DNA of 64,000 nt, taken from the NCBI RefSeq assembly GCF_030345075.1, contig NZ_CP128361.1:5642001-5706000 (forward strand), written 5' to 3'. The notes under the pieces are model-generated. The model was not told the DNA's origin. It worked only from the letters and a program-made list of their open reading frames with translations, and searched no databases. Positions 8,114-16,824 of this stretch are shown in pieces; position 1 is the first letter of the stretch, and each line of letters begins with the position of its first letter. The position numbers were made by a program, and so were the translations under genes. The stretch comes from Solwaraspora sp. WMMA2065. Lineage in GTDB: Bacteria; Actinomycetota; Actinomycetes; Mycobacteriales; Micromonosporaceae.

Positions 8114-8265
8114 CTGTGGTCCCCCCTGAGTCCCGGGCGCCGCTGTCACGTGCGCCGCGCGGCTCGCGATCCTCGACACCCACCTACCGGTCAAGCTACC
8201 GTCGGTGACGGACCGGATTCTGAGAGTTGGTGAGAGATGCTCAGGGTGATTCCCGGCCGACTCCG

Positions 8266-9141
8266 ATGCCGGCGGTGACGAGCCGGTCGTCGGCCCCGCC
8301 GGCCGACCTGCCGACGATGCGGGTGGACGCCTGCTCGGTCGCCGCGCCCGGACAATCGGACAACGAGGACCATATCCTGCAGTACGGAGACCTGGTCGGA
8401 GTGCTGGACGGTGCCACCGCTCCCGCCGGCTTCGACACCGGCTGCAGCCACGGGCCGGCCTGGTACGTACGCCGGCTCGCCGCCCGGCTCGGGTTGGCCA
8501 GCGCCGCTACGCCGGCCGCCCCGCTGGCCGGGCTGCTCGCCGAGGCCATCCGGGCGGTCCGCGACGACCACGCGGCCAGCTGCGACGTGGACCACCCGGG
8601 AACCCCGTCGGCCACCGTGTGCCTGCTGCGCCGCTCCGGTGGACACCTGGACTACCTGGTGCTGTGCGACAGTCCACTGGTGTTCGAGGCGGCCGGGCAG
8701 GTCGGCGTGGTGTCCGACAACCGGTTGGCCGACACCATGGACAGACTGCGCGGACAGCACGATCCGCCGGCCACCGACGACCCACGGCACCGCTACCACC
8801 GGGCCGTACGGTGGCAGCGGCAGTGGATGAACCAGCCGGACGGCTACTGGGTGGCCGCCGCCGACCCGGCCGCGGCCGACCGGGCGCTCTGCGGCACCCT
8901 GCCACTGACCGGACCGGGCCGGATCACCCGGGCGGCGCTGCTCAGCGACGGGGCGACCCGGGCCGTCGAACGGTTCGGGCGGTACAGCTGGCCGCAGCTC
9001 ATGGACCTGCTCGCCGAGGCCGGGCCAGCCGAGTTGATCCGCCAGGTACGGACGGCCGAGACCGCCGAGCCGGATCGGTCGATTGGTCACAAGCGGCACG
9101 ACGACGCCACGGCGATATTTTGTTTGTTCGATACCGGGTGA
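8266..9141 (+). CDS. PP2C-like protein phosphatase domain protein
   Basis: A protein of about 291 residues with PPM/PP2C features. It has an N-terminal strand followed by NEDHILQYGD and VGVLDGATA (metal-binding Asp positions), TPSATVCLLRR, ALLSDGATRAVERFG, and a final HDDATAIFCLF with the last catalytic Asp pair. It probably dephosphorylates Ser/Thr proteins or small molecules in the cytosol. The start is uncertain: GTG 8230, ATG 8266 and ATG 8317 are all in frame and none has a good ribosome site; the domain proper begins at 8317. Confidence 0.7.
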   Translation: MPAVTSRSSAPPADLPTMRVDACSVAAPGQSDNEDHILQYGDLVGVLDGATAPAGFDTGCSHGPAWYVRRLAARLGLASAATPAAPLAGLLAEAIRAVRDDHAASCDVDHPGTPSATVCLLRRSGGHLDYLVLCDSPLVFEAAGQVGVVSDNRLADTMDRLRGQHDPPATDDPRHRYHRAVRWQRQWMNQPDGYWVAAADPAAADRALCGTLPLTGPGRITRAALLSDGATRAVERFGRYSWPQLMDLLAEAGPAELIRQVRTAETAEPDRSIGHKRHDDATAIFCLFDTG

Positions 9142-9302
9142 TCCGGCCCGTCGATGCGTACTGACCTGGGACAACAGCTGACGGGCGGGATCCGGGTCGC
9201 CGGCCCGCGGGTGACCGGTGTCACCGAGGCGGTTTGGGAAGCGCCGGTACTGAGCAACTATCCCGCTCAGGGGCCGGTAGCTGGGTAGACGGGAGGTGCG
9301 GA

Positions 9303-9866
9303 ATGAGTAAGGCGGAGTCGGCACCGGCCTGGGAGACTACCGCCGTGCGGCACGACGTGCGGTTGACCCCGATGAGCGACGACCTGTTGGAGCCGTTGCT
9401 CTCTGCCGCCGTGGCCGAGGCCGAGCCGGGTGAGGTGATGCCGCCGGTGCCCGGCCCGGCCGGTTGGACCGCCGCCCGCCGGGACGCCTTCCGCACGTTC
9501 TACCGGTCCCACTTCGGCGGCGGGCAGTTCGGGCCCGCCGGCACCATCGTCTACGCGGTCACCGTCGGCGGGGACGTGGTCGGCGGCATCCGGCTCAGCC
9601 GGCTCGACACCCCTTCCGTCGTGGAGACCGGCATCTGGCTCGGCCGGTCCGCCCGTGGGCGGGGGGTCGGCTCCGCCGCGCTACGCGCGGTGCTGGACGA
9701 AGCGGTCCGGCTCGGTGCCCACCTGGTCATCGCCCGGACCACACCGGCCAACCGGTCGGCGATCAACCTGCTGCGGCGGTGCGGCGCGATCATCGGGGTC
9801 GAGCAGGGCCAGGTGCACGCCCGGTTCTGGCTGGACGAGGCGTTCACCACCGACCTGGCCGGCTGA
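9303..9866 (+). CDS. GNAT-family N-acetyltransferase
   Basis: A 187-residue acetyl-CoA-dependent acetyltransferase. The acetyl-CoA motif is GIWLGRSARGRGVGSAAL, followed by ANRSAINLLRRCGA, typical of the C-terminal GNAT core. ATG 9303 follows a GGGAGGT site. Substrate cannot be predicted. Confidence 0.85.
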   Translation: MSKAESAPAWETTAVRHDVRLTPMSDDLLEPLLSAAVAEAEPGEVMPPVPGPAGWTAARRDAFRTFYRSHFGGGQFGPAGTIVYAVTVGGDVVGGIRLSRLDTPSVVETGIWLGRSARGRGVGSAALRAVLDEAVRLGAHLVIARTTPANRSAINLLRRCGAIIGVEQGQVHARFWLDEAFTTDLAG

Positions 9867-9919
9867 TCCGGGCGCGCTGATCCGGGTATGCCGGCGCGTC
9901 TGGCGCGCAACGGCACTTC

Positions 9920-9938
9920 AGGGGCGCGACGCGCCCCT
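9920..9938. terminator. GC hairpin between convergent genes
   Basis: AGGGGCGC-GAC-GCGCCCCT is an 8-bp perfect stem with a 3-base loop between the convergent GNAT and AAA genes; it touches the AAA stop codon. Confidence 0.55.
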
Positions 9939-12177
9939 ACCGGGCGGACTGCTGTTCGGCGTACGCGGCCAGCCAGGCCACCTGCGCCGGGTCCAGCGAC
10001 GGCCGGATCCGGTTCCGGGCCGCCGCGACGTGCGCGGCGGTCACCGATGACGCCTCCAACGACTCCCGCATCGCGGCCAGGGCCGACTCGCGGACCAGTG
10101 CGGCGCAGTCCGCCGCCGAGAACCCGTCCAACGACGCGGCGAGCTCGGTCAGGTCCACATCGTCGGCGAGCGGCACCGACTTCGCCGCCGCCTTGAGGAT
10201 CTCGGTGCGCGCGGCACCGTCCGGCGGCGGTACGTACACCAACCGCTCCAGCCGGCCCGGCCGCAGCAGGGCCGGGTCGACCAGGTCCGGCCGATTCGTC
10301 GCACCGATCACCACGACGTTGCGCAGCGCCTCGACCCCGTCCAGTTCGGTGAGCAGCGCGGCGACCACCCGGTCGGTGGTGCCGCCGTCGGACGCCTGCC
10401 CGCGCACCGGGGCCAGGGCGTCCACCTCGTCCAGGAACACCAGGGTCGGCGCTGCCTCGCGGGCCCGGCGGAACAGTTCGCGGACCGCCCGTTCGCTCTC
10501 CCCGACCCACTTCGACAGCAGCTCGGCGCCCTTGACCGACAGCACGTTCGCCTTGCCGGTGCCGGCCAACGCGGTCACCAGGAACGTCTTGCCGCAGCCC
10601 GGCGGACCGTAGAGCAGCACCCCGCGTGGCGGCTGCACGCCCAACCGGGCGAAGGTGTCCGGGTAGGTCAACGGCCAGAGCACCGACTCGGTCAGCATCT
10701 GCTTGACCTCGGCCATGTCGCCGACGTCGTCCAGCGTCACCCGCGCCAGCTCCAGCGTGGACGTCGCCATCGAGGTGGGGCGGACCACCTCCAGCGCGGC
10801 CTCGAAGTCGGCGGCGGCCACCATCGGCGTCTCCGCCGACTTCTGCCGCAGCGCCGCCCGTACCCCGGCTTCGCGGGCCAGCGCAGCCAGGTCGGCGGCG
10901 ACGAACCCGGGGGTACGCGCGGCGACGTCGTCGAGCCGGACGTCGTCCTCCAGCGGCATGCCCCGGGTCAGCACGGCCAACTGTTCCCGACGCATCGCGG
11001 CGTCCGGCAGCGGCACCGCGACCTGCACGGCGAGCAGGTCCGGGCCGCGCAGCCCGGGGTCCAGCGCCTCCGGGTGGCTGGTGGTGCAGACCACCGCCGC
11101 GCCGGCGGCCACCGTCTCGGCCAGCACCTGCCGGAACACGGTCGACAACGGACCCGGCTCGTCGCGGGGCGCGATCGCGTCCACGTCGGTGATCAGCAGC
11201 ACTGCGGCGTCGCCACGGCGTACCGACTCGGCGGCCCGCCGCAGCCGCTGCGCCGCCGCGTCGTTGGTCGACGCGGCGAGCTCCGGCGCCCAGAGCGTCT
11301 CCACCCGGGCGTCCAGGTCGGCGGCGACCGCACGGACCAGCGCCGACTTGCCGGACCCGGCCGGTCCGCTGAGCAGTACGCCGAGCGAGACCGTGGTGCC
11401 CAGCCGGTCCAGCACCTCCCGATGGTGGAAGCCGAGGTCGAGCAGCTCGGTCAACTCGTGTGCCTGGGCCCGCAGGCCGGGCAGGTCGTCCAGGTTGGGT
11501 GCCGGCTCGTCGACGAAGTCCGGTGCCGGTGCCGGCGACACCGGCCCGGCCGGGCGGACCTCCTCCCCGGACGACCCGTGGGTGGCCGGCCCGTGCCGCC
11601 AGGCCACCACGGTGTCCATCGTGACCAGCACCGGGTCCCCGGTCCCGGCCGGGCCGGCCGGCTCGGCGTCGGCGACCGTCAGCAGGGTGCTGGTCCAGGC
11701 GTACCCGACGACGTTGGCCAGACTGCGCCGGGCCGCCTCCATCAGGCCACGGTGCGCCGAGTCGGAGAAGACGTCCTGCGGCAGCAGCGACACGTCATCA
11801 CCGGCGGTGACCACCTTGCCGAGCAGGGCCAGCCGCAGCATCTCCGGGCTGACCACCGCGACGATCTCGACCGGTCCCTCCAGGGTCAGCCGGCGGGCGG
11901 CGACCTCGGGCGCCGGGGCCACGGTCACCTGACCGCCGTCGCGGACACCGAGGTTGCCCAGGGTCAGGTCGTCGGCGTACAGCAGAGCGCGGCTGGCGCC
12001 GGCCTCGGCGCGGGCCGCGACCCCGGCGGTGCTGCGTCGCCCGGTCAGCCGCACCGGCGTGCCGGCGGTGACGCCGAGCGCGGCCAGCACCTCCGGGTGC
12101 AGTCGGACGATGCCCCTGCGGGCGTCCAACGCGGCGGGCCGCAGGCTCGCGGACAAGGTCAGTTCGGGGTCGGCCAC
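9937..12177 (-). CDS. Double-AAA ATPase, Cdc48/VAT-like
   Basis: A 746-residue Cdc48-type unfoldase with an N-domain (residues 1-~200) and two AAA modules. D1 has Walker A GPAGSGKS (near 270) but Walker B reads LLITDVDAI, with Val in place of the catalytic Glu. D2 is canonical: GPPGCGKT (near 520), [24 protein letters not shown] and RPGRLERL. D1 may therefore bind but not hydrolyse ATP. Such proteins extract or unfold substrates for degradation. Start GTG 12177 has a leaderless -10 box 6 bases upstream. Convergent with the GNAT gene. Confidence 0.9.
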   Translation of the reverse strand: MADPELTLSASLRPAALDARRGIVRLHPEVLAALGVTAGTPVRLTGRRSTAGVAARAEAGASRALLYADDLTLGNLGVRDGGQVTVAPAPEVAARRLTLEGPVEIVAVVSPEMLRLALLGKVVTAGDDVSLLPQDVFSDSAHRGLMEAARRSLANVVGYAWTSTLLTVADAEPAGPAGTGDPVLVTMDTVVAWRHGPATHGSSGEEVRPAGPVSPAPAPDFVDEPAPNLDDLPGLRAQAHELTELLDLGFHHREVLDRLGTTVSLGVLLSGPAGSGKSALVRAVAADLDARVETLWAPELAASTNDAAAQRLRRAAESVRRGDAAVLLITDVDAIAPRDEPGPLSTVFRQVLAETVAAGAAVVCTTSHPEALDPGLRGPDLLAVQVAVPLPDAAMRREQLAVLTRGMPLEDDVRLDDVAARTPGFVAADLAALAREAGVRAALRQKSAETPMVAAADFEAALEVVRPTSMATSTLELARVTLDDVGDMAEVKQMLTESVLWPLTYPDTFARLGVQPPRGVLLYGPPGCGKTFLVTALAGTGKANVLSVKGAELLSKWVGESERAVRELFRRAREAAPTLVFLDEVDALAPVRGQASDGGTTDRVVAALLTELDGVEALRNVVVIGATNRPDLVDPALLRPGRLERLVYVPPPDGAARTEILKAAAKSVPLADDVDLTELAASLDGFSAADCAALVRESALAAMRESLEASSVTAAHVAAARNRIRPSLDPAQVAWLAAYAEQQSAR

Positions 12178-12183
12178 CCGCCG

Positions 12184-12189
12184 AGCCTA
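12184..12189 (-). promoter_or_regulatory. Leaderless -10 box for AAA ATPase gene
   Basis: TAGGCT on the minus strand is 6 bases from the GTG start at 12177. Confidence 0.55.
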
Positions 12190-12239
12190 TCCACCGCCGC
12201 GGCTGAGAGGGTTCACAGCTGGCCGGCGGGCGGTGGCCG

Positions 12240-12245
12240 TACCGT
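12240..12245 (+). promoter_or_regulatory. Leaderless -10 box for hydrolase-ABC fusion gene
   Basis: TACCGT is 7 bases from ATG 12253. Confidence 0.5.
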
Positions 12246-12252
12246 GTGGCAC

Positions 12253-15120
12253 ATGCCGACTCCCTTGTCCACGCGGCTGCGTCGGGTCCTGCCCGGGTCG
12301 AACCAGCGGCGGCTGAGCGGCGGGCTGCTCGCGCTCGTCCTGGTCGCCGGCGTGGTCACCTGGGCGGTCTGGCCCGAGTCGGTGCCGTACGCGGTGACCG
12401 AGCAGCGGCTCACGGTCCGCTCCGGCCCGGACGGTGACCAGCCGGTCGATCTGGACACCACGTTCTATTTGCCGGAGACGGCCTCGGCGGCCGATCCGGT
12501 GCCTGCGGTGCTGCTCGCCCACGGCTTCGGCGGTTCCAAGCAGTCGGTGGCCGCCGACGCCGAGGAACTGGCCACCCTCGGGTACGCGGTGCTGGCGTAC
12601 TCGGCGCGCGGGTTCGGGGCCAGCGGCGGACAGATTCACCTGAACAGCCCCGACCATGAGGTGCGCGACGCCGCCCGGCTGCTCGACTGGCTGGCGCAGC
12701 GCCCCGAGGTACGCACCGACGCCGACGGCGACCCGCAGGTCGGGGTGGTGGGCGGCTCGTACGGCGGCGCGTTGGCGCTGCTGCTGGCCGCTGCCGACGA
12801 CCGGGTCGACGCGATCGTGCCGATGATCACCTGGAACGACCTGGCCGGTGCGTTCCTGCCGGAGTCGACCGGCGGTGACCCGGTCGACGGGGTGTTCAAG
12901 AAGGGCTGGGCCGGACTGTTCTTCGGCAGCGCCGGGGCTCCCGTCGGCGGGCCGGGGATGCCGGCCGACCCGGCTGGCCCGGGGGCACCGACCGGCGTCG
13001 GCGGGCCGGGGATGCCGGCGGATCTGGGTGGGCTTGATCCGCAGTGCGGGAGGTTCGCCGCTGACGTGTGCGCCGCGTACCTGCGGATCGCCACCACCGG
13101 CCGGGGGGACCCGGCGGCGGTGGCACTGCTGCAGCGGTCCAGCCCGGCCCGGGTGCTGGACCGGATCACCGCGCCGACGCTGCTGATCCAGGGCACGGCG
13201 GACACGCTGTTCCCGCTGGCCCAGGCCGACGCGAACGCCCGGGGCATCGCCGCGAACGGCACCCCGGTGCGGGTCGCCTGGTTCACGGGCGGTCATGACG
13301 GCGGCAGCGGTCCGCTGACCGACCAGGACCGGGTCAAGTTCCTCACCGCGCAGTGGCTGGACCACCACGTCGCCGGGGACGGCGAGGCTCCGGGCGGCAG
13401 CTTCACCTGGTCGCGGATCGCCGGCTTCGACGCGATGGACCGGGGACTGGTCGCCACCGGCTACCGGGTCACCGACTACCCCGGCACCGCCGGCACGGCA
13501 ACGACGACGGTGACCGTCGGCGGTCCGCCGCAGCCGATCGTCAACCCGCCGGCCGGTAACCCGGCGGCGGTCTCCTCGCTGCCGATGGCCGGCGGGCTGG
13601 CCGGTGCGCTCGGTGGCGTCGCCGGCGGCTTGGTCAGTGAGCTGCCCGGCCAGCACGGACACTTCGACTCGGCGCCGTTGGCCGACCCGGCCGACGTGGT
13701 CGGCGCGCCGACGGTGACGGTCCGGGCCGCGTCGCCGACCGGCGAGGCGGTGCTGTTCGTCAAGCTGTACGACGTCGACCCGGACGGCGCGATGAGCCTG
13801 CCCGGTGGGCTGGTCGCGCCGGTCCGGCTGACCGGCCTGCCGGCGGACATCGCGCAGGCGCAACCGGTCGAGGTGACCCTGCCGGCGATCGTGCACCGGT
13901 TCGAGGCCGGCAACCGGCTGCGGATCGTGGTCGCCACCTCGGACCAGGGGTACGCCACCCCGGTCGAGCCGACCGTCTACACGGTCGCCCTCGGCGACGG
14001 CACCGCGGCCGGGGGCACCGACGGCGCGCCGGTCGTCCTGCCGCAGGTGGCCGGTGAGCCGATCGCGACCTCGGCAGCGCTGTGGCGCTGGGTGCTCGCC
14101 GGGCTGGTCGCCGCGATCGTCGTCGGACTGGTCGTGGTCCTCGCCGTGGTGCGGCTGCGGCAGCGGCGCACCGACCACACCGTCGACGCCGCGCACGCGC
14201 AGACCCCGCTGGTGGTGCGGGATCTGCGCAAGGAGTACGCCGACGGGTTCGTCGCGGTCGAGCGGGTCGACTTCACCGTCGAACGCGGCCAGGTCGTCGG
14301 CCTGCTCGGGCCGAACGGTGCCGGCAAGACCACCACCCTGCGGGTGCTGATGGGGCTGACCCAGCCGACCCGTGGTGAGATCCTGGTCTTCGGCCACCGG
14401 CTGGTGCCCGGCGCGCCGGTGCTGTCCCGGATCGGGTCCCTCGTCGAGGGGCCCGGGTTCCTGCCGCACCTGTCCGGCATCGACAACCTGCGGGCGTACT
14501 GGCGGGCCACCGGACGCCCGGCGGCCGATGCGCACTTCGACGAGGCCCTGGCGATCGCCGGGCTGGGAGATTCGGTCCACCGCAGGATCCGCAACTACAG
14601 CCATGGGATGCGTCAGCGGCTGGCCATCGCCCAGGCCATGCTCGGGCTGCCGGAGCTGCTGGTGCTCGACGAACCGACCGACGGGCTGGACCCACCGCAG
14701 ATCGCCGAGATGCGCCGGGTGCTCAGGCGGTACGCCACCGGCGGGCGGGCGGTGCTGGTCTCCAGCCATCTGCTGGCCGAGGTCGAGCAGACCTGTACCC
14801 ACGCGGTGGTGGTCAACAAGGGCCGGATCGTGGCCGCCGGGCCGGTGGACGACATCGTCGGGGATTCGCCGAGCGTGCAGTTCGACGTCTCGGACGTGAC
14901 CGCCGCCGAAGCGGTGCTGAAGCGGCTGGCCGGGGTGCGTACCGTCGCCGCCGACAACGGCGGGCTGATCGTCGACGTCGATGGCACGTCGCGCAGCGAG
15001 GTGGTCGCGGAGCTGGTCCGGGCCGGGGTGGCGGTGGACCGGGTGGTGCCCCGCCGCCGGCTGGAGGACGCCTTCCTGGCCCTGGTCGGCGAGAACTCAC
15101 GGGGAAGCGGGGACCGCTGA
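12253..15120 (+). CDS. Alpha/beta hydrolase (CocE/NonD-type) fused to ABC transporter ATPase
   Basis: A 955-residue fusion. An N-terminal membrane anchor (about residues 22-42) leads to an extracytoplasmic alpha/beta hydrolase with AHGFGGSK, the nucleophile elbow GGSYGGA (near 167) and a GHDGG histidine. A beta-rich X-Pro-peptidase-like domain follows. A second membrane span (about 612-634) crosses into a cytoplasmic ABC ATPase: GPNGAGKTT (near 687), YSHGMRQRLAIAQ, LLVLDEPTDGLDP. The one chain thus couples an outer-face hydrolase to an inner-face motor. The next gene is the permease, starting at the stop codon. Substrate unknown; peptide or ester handling is plausible. A Gly/Pro-rich insert (GGPGMPADPAG repeated) lies within the hydrolase. 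Confidence 0.88.
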   Translation: MPTPLSTRLRRVLPGSNQRRLSGGLLALVLVAGVVTWAVWPESVPYAVTEQRLTVRSGPDGDQPVDLDTTFYLPETASAADPVPAVLLAHGFGGSKQSVAADAEELATLGYAVLAYSARGFGASGGQIHLNSPDHEVRDAARLLDWLAQRPEVRTDADGDPQVGVVGGSYGGALALLLAAADDRVDAIVPMITWNDLAGAFLPESTGGDPVDGVFKKGWAGLFFGSAGAPVGGPGMPADPAGPGAPTGVGGPGMPADLGGLDPQCGRFAADVCAAYLRIATTGRGDPAAVALLQRSSPARVLDRITAPTLLIQGTADTLFPLAQADANARGIAANGTPVRVAWFTGGHDGGSGPLTDQDRVKFLTAQWLDHHVAGDGEAPGGSFTWSRIAGFDAMDRGLVATGYRVTDYPGTAGTATTTVTVGGPPQPIVNPPAGNPAAVSSLPMAGGLAGALGGVAGGLVSELPGQHGHFDSAPLADPADVVGAPTVTVRAASPTGEAVLFVKLYDVDPDGAMSLPGGLVAPVRLTGLPADIAQAQPVEVTLPAIVHRFEAGNRLRIVVATSDQGYATPVEPTVYTVALGDGTAAGGTDGAPVVLPQVAGEPIATSAALWRWVLAGLVAAIVVGLVVVLAVVRLRQRRTDHTVDAAHAQTPLVVRDLRKEYADGFVAVERVDFTVERGQVVGLLGPNGAGKTTTLRVLMGLTQPTRGEILVFGHRLVPGAPVLSRIGSLVEGPGFLPHLSGIDNLRAYWRATGRPAADAHFDEALAIAGLGDSVHRRIRNYSHGMRQRLAIAQAMLGLPELLVLDEPTDGLDPPQIAEMRRVLRRYATGGRAVLVSSHLLAEVEQTCTHAVVVNKGRIVAAGPVDDIVGDSPSVQFDVSDVTAAEAVLKRLAGVRTVAADNGGLIVDVDGTSRSEVVAELVRAGVAVDRVVPRRRLEDAFLALVGENSRGSGDR

Positions 15121-16022
15121 TGGCTACCGTCGAATCACCGGGCGTGCGACAGCCGGACCGGCCGGCGGACCTGTCCGGCGCCGCCGCCGGCTACCGGGCC
15201 CGCGCCACCTTGCCGTTCTGGGCCGAGGTACGCCGTCAGGCGGCCCGCCGTCGCACCCAGCTGACCCTGGGCTTCATGGTGCTGCTGCCGTTGATCGTGC
15301 TGATCGCCTTCGAGTTCGACGACGGTGACGACGACAACGGCGGCGGCGAGTTCGCCAGCCTGGTCGAGCTGGCCACCACCGGCGGGTTGAACTTCGCCCT
15401 GTTCACCATCTTCGTGTCGTCGACGTTCCTGCTGGTGGTGGCGGTGGCGTTGTTCTGTGGCGACACGGTGGCCAGCGAGGCGAGCTGGGGGAGCCTGCGC
15501 TATCTGCTGGCCGTGCCGGTGCCCCGGGGCCGGCTGCTGGCGGTGAAGCTGGTCGCCGCGTTGGCGTACTCCGGGTTGTCGATCCTGGTCCTTGCCGCGA
15601 CCGCGCTGCTGGTCGGCACCCTGCGGTACGGCTGGTCGCCGCTGCGTTCGACGGTGGCTGCCGAGATCCCGGCCGGGGAGGGCACGCTGCGGCTGCTCGG
15701 CATCCTCGGCTACCTGGCGGTGGTGCTGCTGATCGTGGCGTCGCTGGCGTTCCTGCTGTCGGTGTCGACCGACGCGGCGCTCGGCGCGGTCGGCGGCGCG
15801 GTGCTGCTGTGGATCCTGTCCAGCATCCTGGACCAGATCACCGCGCTGGGCGTGCTGCGGGACTTCCTGCCGACCCATTTCAGCACCGCCTGGCTGGGGC
15901 TGCTGTCGACCCCGATGCAGACCGACGACGTGGTACGCGGCTGCGTGTCGGCGTTGGCGTACGCCACGGTCTTCCTGTCGTTGGCGTTCTGGCGGTTCAC
16001 CCGCAAGGACGTCACGTCCTGA
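15120..16022 (+). CDS. ABC transporter permease
   Basis: A 300-residue ABC-2-type permease with six predicted spans (e.g. LGFMVLLPLIVLIAF, ALFTIFVSSTFLLVVAVAL). The first loop is unusually acidic (DDGDDDNGG). Its ATG shares a base with the stop of the hydrolase-ATPase gene (TGATG), so it is the membrane partner of that ATPase. It ends in the typical RFTRKDVTS. Confidence 0.88.
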   Translation: MATVESPGVRQPDRPADLSGAAAGYRARATLPFWAEVRRQAARRRTQLTLGFMVLLPLIVLIAFEFDDGDDDNGGGEFASLVELATTGGLNFALFTIFVSSTFLLVVAVALFCGDTVASEASWGSLRYLLAVPVPRGRLLAVKLVAALAYSGLSILVLAATALLVGTLRYGWSPLRSTVAAEIPAGEGTLRLLGILGYLAVVLLIVASLAFLLSVSTDAALGAVGGAVLLWILSSILDQITALGVLRDFLPTHFSTAWLGLLSTPMQTDDVVRGCVSALAYATVFLSLAFWRFTRKDVTS

Positions 16023-16085
16023 CCGTGGCAGGGTTAGGGGGCGGGGCGGGGATGTCCCCCTTGCCGGTCCGGGTGGTGCTCTTCT

Positions 16086-16091
16086 TACAGT
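16086..16091 (+). promoter_or_regulatory. Leaderless -10 box for 16098 gene
   Basis: TACAGT is 6 bases from ATG 16098. Confidence 0.5.
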
Positions 16092-16097
16092 GGTTAC

Positions 16098-16820
16098 ATG
16101 GCACCGGCGCGATCCCTGCATGAGATCTTCGCTGGGCTGCCCGGCGACGCCGCAGCCCACAGCGACGTCGCTGCCGTGCTCGATGCCAACGGCTACGCGG
16201 ACCTTTCCCCGGAGTTGCTGGCACAGGCAGTGGTCAGCTTCGCGGACACCGCCCCGGCTGAGGTGGCCGAACATCTGGCCCCGTTCGTCACGGCGCACAG
16301 CCAGGTCAGCGGCGACGGCACCGTACCGGACGATCTGGCCTCGCCGCTCGACCTGCTCGCCACGGCTCCCGCCCCGGCGTTCGACGCTCCGACGCCGGAT
16401 GATCCGGCGTTCGACCGGCTGGATCTGGACGGTCCGGGGTTCGACGCCGTGCCGCCGGACGGTCCGGGGTTCGACGACCCCGCCGGTTTCGACACCCCCG
16501 GGTTCGACACCCCAGCCAGGTTCGACACCCCAGCCGGGTTCGACGACCCGGGTTTCGCGGCCGGCCCCGAGATCGACGCGGCGTTCGGTCGCGGCGACGG
16601 CCCGACCGTTGACGATCGTGAGTCGGCAACGGTCGACCCGTCCCCGGCCGGCCCGACCGGGGACGACGCCGAACCGGCCAGCCACGACAGCCAACCGGAC
16701 GCGGCGGATCTCCTGGACGGTCCGCTACCGTCGGGTGACCCGTGGGCGATGCCGCCAATCTCCGAGGGCACCGCCGGGGTGGACGGTGCCGCGGAGATCG
16801 ACGACCTCGGGGCCGGCTGA
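16098..16820 (+). CDS. Hypothetical protein with IniB-N-like head and Asp/Pro-rich disordered tail
   Basis: A 240-residue protein. Residues 1-~65 are helical (LHEIFAGLPGDAAAH, ANGYADLSPELLAQAVVSF) and show the AxGxxDLSPxxLxxAV pattern that I recall from the IniB N-terminal domain. The rest is low-complexity, acidic and Pro-rich, with repeats of the type GFDTP/GFDDP near residues 130-155. Its stop lies 4 bases from the convergent IniA-like dynamin stop. It may belong functionally to the iniBAC-like island; that link and the domain similarity are inference. Confidence 0.6.
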   Translation: MAPARSLHEIFAGLPGDAAAHSDVAAVLDANGYADLSPELLAQAVVSFADTAPAEVAEHLAPFVTAHSQVSGDGTVPDDLASPLDLLATAPAPAFDAPTPDDPAFDRLDLDGPGFDAVPPDGPGFDDPAGFDTPGFDTPARFDTPAGFDDPGFAAGPEIDAAFGRGDGPTVDDRESATVDPSPAGPTGDDAEPASHDSQPDAADLLDGPLPSGDPWAMPPISEGTAGVDGAAEIDDLGAG

Positions 16821-16824
16821 CCGG

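Noticed and set aside
11074..12252. Upstream extension of the hydrolase-ABC frame
   Set aside because: It would run antisense through the AAA ATPase gene. ATG 12253 has its own -10 box and begins a normal membrane anchor.
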